Part shown: positions 17,577 to 25,436 of the stretch, in pieces | Position numbering within the stretch: position 1 is the stretch's first letter | Layout of the letters: the number at the start of each line of letters is the position of its first letter | Assembly: GCA_963922415.1 (NCBI GenBank) | Contig: CAWUIP010000001.1 | Location: forward strand, 40,260 to 104,259 | DNA from: Aliishimia sp963922415 | Lineage (GTDB): Bacteria > Pseudomonadota > Alphaproteobacteria > Rhodobacterales > Rhodobacteraceae | DNA length: 64,000 bases | Reading direction: 5' to 3' | Notes under the pieces: generated by a model | The model's input: only the letters and a program-made list of their open reading frames with translations | Databases searched by the model: none | What the model was told of the DNA's origin: nothing | Made by a program: the position numbers and the translations under genes

Positions 17577-18653
17577 ATGAGCACTTATGACCCGCGCTAT
17601 AGGCCCAGTGAAAAGCGCTATGATCAGATGCCCTATCGTGCCTGTGGTCGGTCTGGTCTCATGCTTTCTGCTGTCAGCCTCGGGCTTTGGCAGAACTTCG
17701 GCGATGACCGCAGCGAAACCTTCAAAAGGGAGCTCTGCTGCGCCGCTTTCGACAACGGCATCACCCATTTCGACAACGCCAACGTCTACGGCCTGCCCCG
17801 TGGCTCGACCGAAGAGTTTTTTGGCCGCTTGATGGCGTCAGACTTTTCCGGTCTGCGCGACGAGATTACGGTTGCTACAAAGGCTGGCTACGACATGTGG
17901 CGCGGCCCTTATGGCGAGCGCTGCAGCAGGAAGCATCTCGTTGCGTCTTGCGACGCCTCCCTTGCACGGATGGGTCTGGATTATGTCGACATCTTTTATG
18001 CGCACCGCTTTGACGACCGGACCCCGGTCGAGGAAACGGCCTCGGCCTTGGATTACATCGTGCGATCTGGCAGGGCGCTGTACGTCGGCGTCAGTTCTTA
18101 CAACAGCCTTGTGGCGCAAGAGCTTACCGACGCGCTGAAATCGCTTGGGACGCCCTGCATCGCCAATCAGCCGGCCTACAATATCTTCAACCGCTGGGTC
18201 GAAAGAGACGGGTTGCTGGATCAGGCCGAGGCGGCAGGCACCGGATTGGTGGCCTTTACGCCGCTGTGTCAGGGGCTGTTGACCAAGAAATACCTTGGCG
18301 GCGTCGCCAAGGACAGCCGCGCGGCACAGGGCGATACCCTGTCCAAAGGGGACGTGTCGCAAAAGGTTCTGGATGCGATTGCCCAACTCAACACGATTGC
18401 CGAGGCGCGCGGTCAATCTCTGGCACAGATGTCCTTGGCTTGGGTGTTGAAAGATGCACGGGTGGCCTCGGTTCTGGTCGGCGTGTCGCGGATGTCGCAA
18501 TTGCTGGAATGCGTTGAAGCCGCGCAGAACACGGCTTTCTCTGAAGCTGAGTTGCAGCAGATCGACAAGATCTCCGAAGGGATTGATATCAATCCTTGGG
18601 CAGATGCCGTCGCCGCGAAACCGATAGGCTCGTGCGTTCAGATTTCTGGTTAG
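17577..18653 (+). CDS. Aldo/keto reductase (YghZ/GpR-like)
   Basis: A 358-residue NADPH-dependent reductase of the subgroup that includes L-glyceraldehyde-3-phosphate reductase (YghZ). Seen are the N-terminal MPYRACGRSGLMLSAVSLGL, the catalytic Tyr in NVYGLPRGSTEEFFG, Lys in ATKAGYDMWRGPYG, and DYVDIFYAHRFD. AAGGAAG precedes ATG 17577. It lies 129 bp after the Gfo/Idh gene on the same strand and probably joins the sugar regulon, though it could have its own promoter. The stop overlaps the convergent SDR gene by 4 nt. Confidence 0.88.
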   Translation: MSTYDPRYRPSEKRYDQMPYRACGRSGLMLSAVSLGLWQNFGDDRSETFKRELCCAAFDNGITHFDNANVYGLPRGSTEEFFGRLMASDFSGLRDEITVATKAGYDMWRGPYGERCSRKHLVASCDASLARMGLDYVDIFYAHRFDDRTPVEETASALDYIVRSGRALYVGVSSYNSLVAQELTDALKSLGTPCIANQPAYNIFNRWVERDGLLDQAEAAGTGLVAFTPLCQGLLTKKYLGGVAKDSRAAQGDTLSKGDVSQKVLDAIAQLNTIAEARGQSLAQMSLAWVLKDARVASVLVGVSRMSQLLECVEAAQNTAFSEAELQQIDKISEGIDINPWADAVAAKPIGSCVQISG

Positions 18654-19465
18654 GCGCCCGCCTTTCTATTAGCCATTCCTGATAGGATGCGGGACATGAT
18701 CCGCACGCGCAACGGCCGCGGTGTCATGGCCATGTTGTACCCCAGCACTTTGGACAACAGGCCTGGGCGGATCGTCCCGCTGGAGCCCAATGCGCGCACA
18801 ATACCTTTTGCGACACTTTCAGGGGTGCCAGCCTGTCCCATGGTCATATCCGCACGGTCAGAGAACCCGCTGGCGATGGGTCCGGGGGCAACTGAGAGAA
18901 CATTCACGCCCGAGGGTGCCAGCTCGATCCGCAAACCTTCGGCAAGGGTCTGCACATAGGCTTTCGTGGCCGAATAGTTGGCCGTCATCGCATTGCCTTG
19001 GAACCCAAGAAGCGAGCCGAATAAGACGATATCGCCAGAGCCGCGTCGCTTCATGCCTTGCGCAAGCCAATGGCTTAACCGCAGTACCGCTTCGCAGTTT
19101 ACGTGCAGCATGTTGATCTCGTTTTCGATATGCACGTCGGCAAGATGCCCGGTCGCGCCAAAGCCAGCCGCGAGCACGGCGATGTCGGGTAGGCGCCCGG
19201 CGCCCTCCGGCGAACTAACCCAATCGATCAAAGCGCCTACGCCTTCGGCGGTTGCCAAGTCTTGGGCGAGGAGCCGCACGGAAACACCGTGTTTTGTCTC
19301 CAGATCCTTGGCTAGCGCGACAAGCTTGTCGCGGCGTCGGGCACACAGCAGCAGGTTGTTTCCTTTTTCGGCGAGGCTCCGCGCTGTCGCTGCACCGATG
19401 CCGTCAGAGGCCCCGGTTACCAGAGCCCAAGGTCCAGAATTAGCTGTGGTTGCGGAATTACTCAT
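18650..19465 (-). CDS. Short-chain dehydrogenase/reductase
   Basis: A 271-residue classical SDR: cofactor motif TGASDGIGAATARSL near residue 17, LAAGFG in place of NNAG, and active-site residues FGSLLG and YSATK. The arginine-rich CARRRDKL after strand 2 suggests NADP(H). It follows the DUF2141 gene by one base and forms an operon with it, divergent from a TetR gene at 19977. The C-terminal extension resembles SDRs acting on lipids or ketones; the substrate is unknown. Confidence 0.9.
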   Translation of the reverse strand: MSNSATTANSGPWALVTGASDGIGAATARSLAEKGNNLLLCARRRDKLVALAKDLETKHGVSVRLLAQDLATAEGVGALIDWVSSPEGAGRLPDIAVLAAGFGATGHLADVHIENEINMLHVNCEAVLRLSHWLAQGMKRRGSGDIVLFGSLLGFQGNAMTANYSATKAYVQTLAEGLRIELAPSGVNVLSVAPGPIASGFSDRADMTMGQAGTPESVAKGIVRALGSSGTIRPGLLSKVLGYNMAMTPRPLRVRIMSRILSGMANRKAGA

Positions 19466-19466
19466 C

Positions 19467-19892
19467 TCATTTCACCTCAATTTGGAGACTGACGCCGGCT
19501 TTGGTCACAGCAAAGGATGCTTCGTTAAATCGGGGCGCCCGAAGACGTGGGCGCACGTTCCGTGACACACCCCAGGCTTCTTGTGGGAGGCCAAGGGCGT
19601 TGGTGTCTACAATCCGATTTCCGTTCATGTCGTGGGCGATTGCCACAGCATAAGAGCCCGGCACAACATCATTGAAAGTGCAGATCGCGCTTTGCTGGGA
19701 CGGCCTCACCCAGATTTGCTGCGCGCCACTTTGGCCCATGGGGAAATCAGAACTCGGGGTGTGAAGAGTGCAGCCAATTTGGCCGCTGTTTGCGGCAAGA
19801 CCGGTTACCTGAACCCGAACAACTTCCGCCGCGGCCAGGCTGGAAAGCAACGAAAGTGCCGTCGCGACGGCGAGATCTAAAGGTTTTATCAT
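19467..19892 (-). CDS. DUF2141 secreted protein
   Basis: A 141-residue exported protein with signal peptide (hydrophobic LAVATALSLLSSLAAA, cut before about EVV) and the DUF2141 pattern: IAHDMNGNRIVDTNALGLP, then WGVSRNVRPRLRAPRFNEA. A calcium-like DxNxNxxxD loop is visible. The family is periplasmic or outer-surface and of unknown function. ATG 19892 is chosen because it starts the signal peptide; the frame is open further to 19988 across the operator region. A paralogue lies at 22268, with near-identical PRLRAPRF motif. Confidence 0.85.
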   Translation of the reverse strand: MIKPLDLAVATALSLLSSLAAAEVVRVQVTGLAANSGQIGCTLHTPSSDFPMGQSGAQQIWVRPSQQSAICTFNDVVPGSYAVAIAHDMNGNRIVDTNALGLPQEAWGVSRNVRPRLRAPRFNEASFAVTKAGVSLQIEVK

Positions 19893-19907
19893 AGGGAGTC
19901 TCCAGTG

Positions 19908-19956
19908 GTAGACGCTGTCTACTAAGAAAAGTAGCGCTCTGGTTGACGCTGTCAAC
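19908..19956. promoter_or_regulatory. Twin 15-bp operators between DUF2141-SDR and TetR genes
   Basis: Two perfect 6-3-6 palindromes share the sequence GTnGACGCTGTCnAC: GTAGACGCTGTCTAC at 19908-19922 and GTTGACGCTGTCAAC at 19942-19956, 34 bp centre to centre. They fill the gap between the divergent DUF2141 start (19892) and TetR start (19977), as expected for sites where a TetR dimer represses both promoters. Confidence 0.75.
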
Positions 19957-19976
19957 CTGCTGCAGTATTTTTCAGT

Positions 19977-20645
19977 ATGCCCGACCAAATTGCTGAAAAT
20001 CCTGAAAGACCCTCGGCCCAGACATTGGGAGAGAAGTGTCTAGAAGCGGCTTTGGGTGCCATCGGCGAGAAGGGCGTGGAACAACTGAGTCTCCGCGATA
20101 TCGCGCGTCGCTTGGGTGTCAGTCACCAAGCGCCCTACAAACACTTTGCGTCGCGTGATGATCTGCTTGCTGAAGTGATCCGCCGATGCTTGCAAGACTT
20201 TGCCACGGCGCTTCAAGACAGTGAACGCGACGAAGAGGGCGAGCGCCTGCCGCCCCGGGACGCGATGTTGAGCCTGGGGCAAACCTATTTGGGCTATGCA
20301 TTGTCAAAACCTTTGGAGTACCGGCTGATGTTCGGAACTGCATGGCCCAGCGTAGCCAGAGACCGAAAGCTGGATAAAGACGCGCGCGCGGCCTTTGATG
20401 TTCTGAAGGCGCGTCTCGGGGCAATTCGGCCATTGTCTCCCGCCGAAGCCCTGGAAAATGATGCAATGTTCGTCTGGTCGACGATGCATGGACTTGCGAG
20501 CATTCTTCAAAGCGAAGCGATGACCTATCTTGGCGTCGAGAAGGCGCGAGAAGAGGCAATGGCGCACTACGTCATGGGATGCGTGGATCAAACGCTGCGC
20601 AGTCTTGGCTATGATGCGCCCCAACCGGTGGGCCCAAGCCCTTAA
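19977..20645 (+). CDS. TetR/AcrR-family transcriptional regulator (first)
   Basis: A 222-residue regulator with the N-terminal TetR helix-turn-helix GVEQLSLRDIARRLGVSHQA followed by PYKHFASRDDLLAEV, and an all-helical ligand domain that resembles the WHG-type C-terminus. It is transcribed away from the DUF2141-SDR operon across the two palindromes at 19908-19956 and is their best candidate ligand. The inducer is unknown; the adjacent SDR suggests an aldehyde, ketone or lipid signal. It converges with a second TetR gene at 20651. Confidence 0.9.
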   Translation: MPDQIAENPERPSAQTLGEKCLEAALGAIGEKGVEQLSLRDIARRLGVSHQAPYKHFASRDDLLAEVIRRCLQDFATALQDSERDEEGERLPPRDAMLSLGQTYLGYALSKPLEYRLMFGTAWPSVARDRKLDKDARAAFDVLKARLGAIRPLSPAEALENDAMFVWSTMHGLASILQSEAMTYLGVEKAREEAMAHYVMGCVDQTLRSLGYDAPQPVGPSP

Positions 20646-20650
20646 ACCGC

Positions 20651-21262
20651 TCAGGGTTGCCTCGCACCCGAAAGAACCGCCAAGACGGCAAATCGCAGCT
20701 TTTGTCGCACCGCTTTGTCTTGATCCATTTTGAGAGCCACAAAACCGTGCGTTACAGCCCATACCGCCGTCGAGGTGTTTTCGACCAACGCATCATTTTC
20801 TTGTAAATCCAGAGAATTGGCGACGGCCTGACGCAGTTTCATGCGCAACGCGCCCCGTGCATCAAAGAGCGATTGATCATCAGCGTTAAGTGCATCCCAT
20901 CGGAACAGAACCGAAGCCGTACCAGGTTCTTCTGAATAGTACTTCAGGTAGGCTTCGCAGATCGCCACGAGGCCGTCCGTGGCAGTGTTCTGCGCGTGAA
21001 CCGCGTTATCAAATCGATCACATAGGTCCTGGAACCCCTTTATTGCAACAGCTGTCAGAAGCCCCGCGATATTGCCGAAATGATGACCTGGCGCTGCGAC
21101 TGCAACGTCTGCGCGCCGCGCAACTTCGCGCAGGCTGAATCCCTCTGGTCCGCGTTCGTTCAACACGTCAATTGCGCTTTCCAATAGGACCACGGGCAAA
21201 TTGCCGTGGTGGTAAGCTGTCCGTTTCGCCTGTGGCATACGATCCTCATTTTTTTCGATCAT
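20651..21262 (-). CDS. TetR/AcrR-family transcriptional regulator (second)
   Basis: A 203-residue regulator. The HTH is EGFSLREVARRADVAVAAPG followed by HHFGNIAGLLTAVAI, where one turn has Ala/Pro rather than the more usual Ser/Tyr residues. The start is taken at ATG 21262; ATG 21238 (MPQAKRT) is an alternative. It is divergent from the SDR gene at 21356 and convergent with the first TetR gene (6 bp between stops). Three repeats in the shared promoter region (21281-21327) are candidate binding sites. Confidence 0.88.
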   Translation of the reverse strand: MIEKNEDRMPQAKRTAYHHGNLPVVLLESAIDVLNERGPEGFSLREVARRADVAVAAPGHHFGNIAGLLTAVAIKGFQDLCDRFDNAVHAQNTATDGLVAICEAYLKYYSEEPGTASVLFRWDALNADDQSLFDARGALRMKLRQAVANSLDLQENDALVENTSTAVWAVTHGFVALKMDQDKAVRQKLRFAVLAVLSGARQP

Positions 21263-21280
21263 ACGGCTTGATTTATACGT

Positions 21281-21327
21281 TGTCCAGATTCTATACAGTG
21301 TTCAGAATCAGAACGGTGTTCGCTTTC
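21281..21327. promoter_or_regulatory. Three direct repeats at 18-bp spacing in the TetR-SDR divergent promoter
   Basis: TGTCCAGATTC (21281), TGTTCAGAATC (21299) and TGTTCGCTTTC (21317) recur every 18 bp. They are flanked by an inverted pair TTTATACG (21272-21279) and CGTATAAA (21335-21342). Candidate regulator binding sites between the divergent genes at 21262 and 21356. Confidence 0.5.
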
Positions 21328-21355
21328 TAATCAGCGTATAAATGGAGGTCCGGAA

Positions 21356-22177
21356 ATGACTGATGCATCGGGACGCGGCAAAGCGAAGGTGGCCCTTGTC
21401 ACAGGCGCAAGCCAAGGGATTGGCCGCAACATTGCTGATACGCTTGCGCGATCCGGTTACCGTGTTTTCGGCACCAGCCGCTCAAGCCATTCAAATCGCT
21501 CTGGCGTTGACATGCGCGTGCTGGACTTTCGGGACCCACTGTCGATCCAAGACTGTGTTGATCAGGTCGAGGTTTCGGCTGGAAAGATCGACCTTGTGGT
21601 CAACAACGCGGGTTTGACGGTTGTTGCACCGGCTGAAGAGCTTCCTCCGTATCTGGCAGAGGACATGATGGCCGTGAACTTCTTCGGCCCCGGGCGCCTG
21701 GTAAACGCAGTGCTGCCCGGGATGCGCAATCGCAAGTCCGGCCACTTTATTTTTATCAGCTCGCTGGGCGGTCTTATGGGCGTGCCTGGGCAAGGGTACT
21801 ACTGTGCGACCAAGCATGCACTCGAAGGGTATGCTGACGGCCTGGCCGCAGAGATAAAGAGCTTTGGCATCGACGTGACCCTGCTGGAACCTGGCTCCTT
21901 CGAGACGAACATCATTTCGAAGTCCCCGGAACCTGATTGGCCAACATTGGAAGCTTATGACGGCACCCGCGAACGTTTGCGGGAAGTGATCACGCAAGAC
22001 ACTGAAAAAGGCGGAGATCCCCAACTTGTCGCTGATGTTGTGCTGCGCGCCGCAAGCGCGGCCCGTCCGGGGTTGAGATATCGCGTCGATGCGGATGGCA
22101 AGCGGGCGGTCTTTTTCAAGTCGCTTCTTCCGGAACGCACATTCTACTCAATCGTCGCCAAGCGGTTCGGCATGTAA
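21356..22177 (+). CDS. Short-chain dehydrogenase/reductase
   Basis: A 273-residue classical SDR: TGASQGIGRNIADTLARSG, then TSRSSHSNR (NADPH preference likely), VNNAGLTV, FISSLGG and YYCATKHALEG. GGAGG precedes ATG 21356. It is the first of a rightward series (SDR, DUF2141, DUF4345, MFS, GST, MAPEG, SDR) and divergent from the second TetR gene, which probably controls it. Similar in kind to retinol or 17-beta-type SDRs that act on hydrophobic substrates; the true substrate is not known. Confidence 0.9.
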   Translation: MTDASGRGKAKVALVTGASQGIGRNIADTLARSGYRVFGTSRSSHSNRSGVDMRVLDFRDPLSIQDCVDQVEVSAGKIDLVVNNAGLTVVAPAEELPPYLAEDMMAVNFFGPGRLVNAVLPGMRNRKSGHFIFISSLGGLMGVPGQGYYCATKHALEGYADGLAAEIKSFGIDVTLLEPGSFETNIISKSPEPDWPTLEAYDGTRERLREVITQDTEKGGDPQLVADVVLRAASAARPGLRYRVDADGKRAVFFKSLLPERTFYSIVAKRFGM

Positions 22178-22267
22178 TCGACCGGACTGAAGGACCGAAG
22201 GCATCCGTCTTTCTTAGCACCAGACGATTCCGCCAAACGTCAGAGGACCATCCAAAAGGAGATCCCC

Positions 22268-22708
22268 ATGAACTCAGTTTTAAAGCTCTCCCCACACGTC
22301 GTGACAGCGGCGGCCTGTCTGGTGCACTGGGGCACCGGTGCCACTGCCGGGGATCTAACGGTCACCGTTTCGGGAGTTAAAGGTACCCAAGGTGTGGTCG
22401 TCTGTGTCTTGCACGCTGGCAGCGCGAGCTTTCCCAATGGGAACGGCAGCGAAGTTGTAACAACCGTTGCACCCGATCCCGCAGGCGTCACGTGCGTTTT
22501 CCCGGACGTCACTCCAGGGCAATATACGGTCGCCGCAATGCATGACACCAACGGCAACGGGCAACCCGACACGAACGCCCTCGGCATTCCGTCAGAGCCT
22601 TGGGGGATGTCAAACGGCGTCCGTCCACGGCTACGCGCCCCCCGTTTTGATGAGGCGTCCTTCCCCGTTACCGATCAAGGCGGCCGCCTCACCATCACTG
22701 TCAAATAA
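22268..22708 (+). CDS. DUF2141 secreted protein (paralogue)
   Basis: A 146-residue DUF2141 protein. An N-terminal hydrophobic stretch (VVTAAACLVHWGTGATAG) serves as a probable, rather unusual signal peptide. The core motif MHDTNGNGQPDTNALGIPSE, then WGMSNGVRPRLRAPRFDEAS, closely parallels the protein at 19467-19892, so the two are paralogues. Two cysteines (VVCVLH, VTCVFP) may form a disulfide after export. Function unknown. It lies in the operon led by the SDR at 21356. Confidence 0.85.
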   Translation: MNSVLKLSPHVVTAAACLVHWGTGATAGDLTVTVSGVKGTQGVVVCVLHAGSASFPNGNGSEVVTTVAPDPAGVTCVFPDVTPGQYTVAAMHDTNGNGQPDTNALGIPSEPWGMSNGVRPRLRAPRFDEASFPVTDQGGRLTITVK

Positions 22709-22740
22709 CCAATGATCCTCATCCCTAAAGGAGACCCAAG

Positions 22741-23142
22741 ATGAGACGAGCCCTACAAATCACGATGTTAGTCGTGGCCTCGGTGCCGCTGATGCTTGGC
22801 ATTATGAATCTGATCGGCGGCGCTGGTGCCTTTGTCCCGCCCGAACATATCAACGCGAATCTGGACAATATGCTGCGCTTCTATGCGGTTTGGTTCACGC
22901 TCGTCTTTTTCCTGACGATCTGGTGCGTCCGCAACTTGGATATCGCCGGTCCCGTGATGCTGATCATGTTCTGCACCATGGCGCTTGGTGGCGTCGCGCG
23001 GATCTTCTCGATGACGCAAGTTGGGTTGCCTGATGTTCCGATGCTCGTCGCCACAGGCGTTGAAATCGGCGTTTTGGCCTTTATTCCCTGGCACGCTGCT
23101 GTCATGCGCCAGTCCCGCCAGGCTGCGGTTGCGGCAGAGTAA
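22741..23142 (+). CDS. DUF4345 membrane protein
   Basis: A 133-residue protein with four transmembrane segments (ITMLVVASVPLMLGIMNLIG, FYAVWFTLVFFLTIWCV, a third around MLIMFCTMALGG, a fourth around VEIGVLAFIPW). The segment NLDNMLRFYAVWF between the first two is characteristic of DUF4345. No function is known for the family. It is 5 bp ahead of the MFS gene, inside the same rightward operon. Confidence 0.8.
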   Translation: MRRALQITMLVVASVPLMLGIMNLIGGAGAFVPPEHINANLDNMLRFYAVWFTLVFFLTIWCVRNLDIAGPVMLIMFCTMALGGVARIFSMTQVGLPDVPMLVATGVEIGVLAFIPWHAAVMRQSRQAAVAAE

Positions 23143-23147
23143 GCCCC

Positions 23148-24398
23148 ATGACCTCGCGCCTCCCGATTTTTCTGGTCGTTGCCACTGTCGCGATGAATGC
23201 TTTGGGCATCGGGATCATACTCCCGGTGATGCCCCAACTCCTTGTGGAGATGGGGCAGCCCGACATTGCCAGCGCCGCCGCGATTGGGGGGTTCTTGTCG
23301 CTCGCCTTTGCAGGAATGCAGGTGCTTTTTGGTCCGTTGCTTGGGGCATTGTCCGATCAATATGGTCGCAAACCGATCTTGATCGGGTCCATGGCCATCA
23401 CGGGATTTGACTATGTGATCCTTGCCGTGTCGCCGGTGCTTTGGCTGTTTTTTGTTGCGCGGCTTGTTTCGGGCACGACGTCAGCCACCTTTTCGGTCGC
23501 CAATGCGATCCTGGCTGACGTTACTCCCCCCGAGAAACGCGCCGCGCAGTTCGGGTTAACCGGGGGCGCTTTTGGCCTTGGCTTTGTCTTGGGCCCGGTG
23601 ATGGGCGGCCTATTGGGCGAACTTGGTCCCCGGGCACCATTTTGGGCAGCGGCTGTGCTGTGCTTTCTGGCGGCGACCCTCTGCGCCCTCGTTTTGCCTG
23701 AGACCTTGAACAAAGCAAAACGCCGCCCTGTTCGGCTGCGTGATGCCATTCCCTTTGCCGCTTTCCTAAAACTTCGCCACAAACGCAGCATTTTGCCCTT
23801 GGTCCGCGTGAACTTCGTCGATGCGCTTGCGGGCATGGTCTATCCCGCAGTTTGGGCCTATTTCGCGATTGCCCAGTTTGGCTGGGGACCGGCGATGGTC
23901 GGTTGGTCACTTGCGGCTTACGGCCTTTGCTTTGCCGCAGTCCAGGCCGGGCTGATCCGCGTTTTCATAAGCCGACTAGGTGAAGCGCGAACGGCCCTAT
24001 TCGGCCTGTCAGCGGGTGTCGTTGGATTTGTGATCCTTAGCGGGCTGAGCTCTGGCATGTGGGCCTTTCTATTGACCCCGCTCTTTGCTGCGCGCGCGGT
24101 GTCTGCGACCGCGCTGTCGGGCCTGATGTCGCAGCGCACTGGTGAAGACGCACAGGGCGAACTTCAAGGGATACTGGCGGCCGTCACGGGGGCGTCAACG
24201 CTGATTGCAATTCCCCTGCTGACGTCTGTGTTCGCCTTCGCGAACGCGCCCGAGCGTTCGAACCCCTGGCCGGGGGCGCCATTTGCCGTGGCTGCGATTT
24301 TCTCAGTCTCCGGTCTTATCATGCTGATCCTGTCTTTGCGGACGGGGACAGATAATTCAGCTCTCAAGAAAGAAGAAGCTTACGCCAATGTCCCATGA
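23148..24398 (+). CDS. MFS transporter, TetA-like drug/proton antiporter family
   Basis: A 416-residue 12-helix major facilitator. Motif A between helices 2 and 3 is GALSDQYGRKPILIG, and motif C-like GLGFVLGPVMGG is in helix 5, which together mark drug/H+ antiporters. Overall pattern (MNALGIGIILPVMPQLL) is that of the TCR/Tet subfamily. Export of a toxic hydrophobic compound fits the neighbouring GST, MAPEG and SDR genes. It overlaps the GST gene by 11 nt. Tetracycline itself is not implied. Confidence 0.88.
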   Translation: MTSRLPIFLVVATVAMNALGIGIILPVMPQLLVEMGQPDIASAAAIGGFLSLAFAGMQVLFGPLLGALSDQYGRKPILIGSMAITGFDYVILAVSPVLWLFFVARLVSGTTSATFSVANAILADVTPPEKRAAQFGLTGGAFGLGFVLGPVMGGLLGELGPRAPFWAAAVLCFLAATLCALVLPETLNKAKRRPVRLRDAIPFAAFLKLRHKRSILPLVRVNFVDALAGMVYPAVWAYFAIAQFGWGPAMVGWSLAAYGLCFAAVQAGLIRVFISRLGEARTALFGLSAGVVGFVILSGLSSGMWAFLLTPLFAARAVSATALSGLMSQRTGEDAQGELQGILAAVTGASTLIAIPLLTSVFAFANAPERSNPWPGAPFAVAAIFSVSGLIMLILSLRTGTDNSALKKEEAYANVP

Positions 24399-24990
24399 GA
24401 TTCATCTGTACCACTGCCCCGGCACAAGATCCGACCGTGTGAAGTTACTGCTGAACATGTTGGAGCTTCCCTATACGGAAACTCTGATCGACCAAGCGGC
24501 AGGCGGGCACAAAAACCCACAGTATTTGAAGATCAATCCATTCGGGAAATTGCCAGGGCTGACGCTAGACGGGCAGCTTGTTGTCGAGAGCGCGGCACAG
24601 ATGTTGCTGATCGCGGACATCGATCCTGAACACCGGATGGCTCCTCGCCCCGGTGTTCCAGCTCGGGCAGCTTATGTCCAATGGCTTGTTGCAACTCCGA
24701 CCAGCATAGAGCCGATGGTCATGCCGGCACTCAGCCGCATGCCCATCCCCGGAGCAAAGAAGAACTTCAAGAAGGCGCTAGAGATCCAAACGGCTCTTTA
24801 TCAGGGGCCGTATCTTGCTGGACCGAAGCTTACAGCGGCAGATATCTTCTTGCATTGGGGCCTGCGCTTTGTGCATCGCTTGGGCCTCTTGGACCAAGAT
24901 CCGCTTTGGCTTGACTACGCAGAGCGTCTCAACGCTGAGCTTGACTGGCAGGGGCTCAACGCACCGCAGACGGCGGAGGCGGCACAATGA
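24388..24990 (+). CDS. Glutathione S-transferase family protein
   Basis: A 200-residue cytosolic GST. The thioredoxin-like N-terminal domain shows LYHCPGTRSDRVKLLLNML with the glutathione-contacting segments NPFGKLPGLTLDG and VVESAAQML (ES pair). The helical C-terminal domain contains GPYLAGPKLTAADIFLHWGL. It is translationally linked to the MFS gene (11-nt overlap) and the MAPEG gene (ATGA), indicating a detoxification or lipid-peroxide operon. Confidence 0.9.
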   Translation: MSHEIHLYHCPGTRSDRVKLLLNMLELPYTETLIDQAAGGHKNPQYLKINPFGKLPGLTLDGQLVVESAAQMLLIADIDPEHRMAPRPGVPARAAYVQWLVATPTSIEPMVMPALSRMPIPGAKKNFKKALEIQTALYQGPYLAGPKLTAADIFLHWGLRFVHRLGLLDQDPLWLDYAERLNAELDWQGLNAPQTAEAAQ

Positions 24991-25394
24991 CCCCCGAACT
25001 TTCGATACCCGTCGGGGCACTGATCCTTCTGACATTTGTGCAGACAATGCTGCCCGCGACCGTGCGCTGGTTCTTCTCTAACTATGCGGACGGAACGAAG
25101 CCCACCTTGTTCGAAGCCATGGGCCCAAGGGATCGCGCGCCGCACATGACCTCTCGATTTGGGCAACGCGCTGAACGGGCGATGGCAAATCAAATCGAAG
25201 CCTTGGCGATGTTTGCGCCGGCGCTGGCGCTGGTTGCCGCCATGCAGAGCGCGCCTCTTTGGGCTGTTTGGCTCTTTGTCGGAGCGCGGACGATTTACGT
25301 CCCAGCGTATCTGTTTGGCATTTTTGGTCTGCGGTCTGCGGCGTGGACAGCCGGTTTGGTCGCGACCGTGCTCACGTGGGCTGCGGCGCTTTGA
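24987..25394 (+). CDS. MAPEG family membrane protein
   Basis: A 135-residue protein with four hydrophobic segments and the MAPEG pattern (membrane-associated proteins in eicosanoid and glutathione metabolism): RAERAMANQIEALAMFAPAL and FVGARTIYVPAYLFG. Bacterial members are glutathione transferase-like or peroxidase-like membrane proteins. The ATGA overlap with the soluble GST gene supports a glutathione-related role. Confidence 0.87.
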   Translation: MTPELSIPVGALILLTFVQTMLPATVRWFFSNYADGTKPTLFEAMGPRDRAPHMTSRFGQRAERAMANQIEALAMFAPALALVAAMQSAPLWAVWLFVGARTIYVPAYLFGIFGLRSAAWTAGLVATVLTWAAAL

Positions 25395-25436
25395 ATGAAC
25401 AATACCCTCTAAATCTACCTGCGAGGAAATTGGAAG

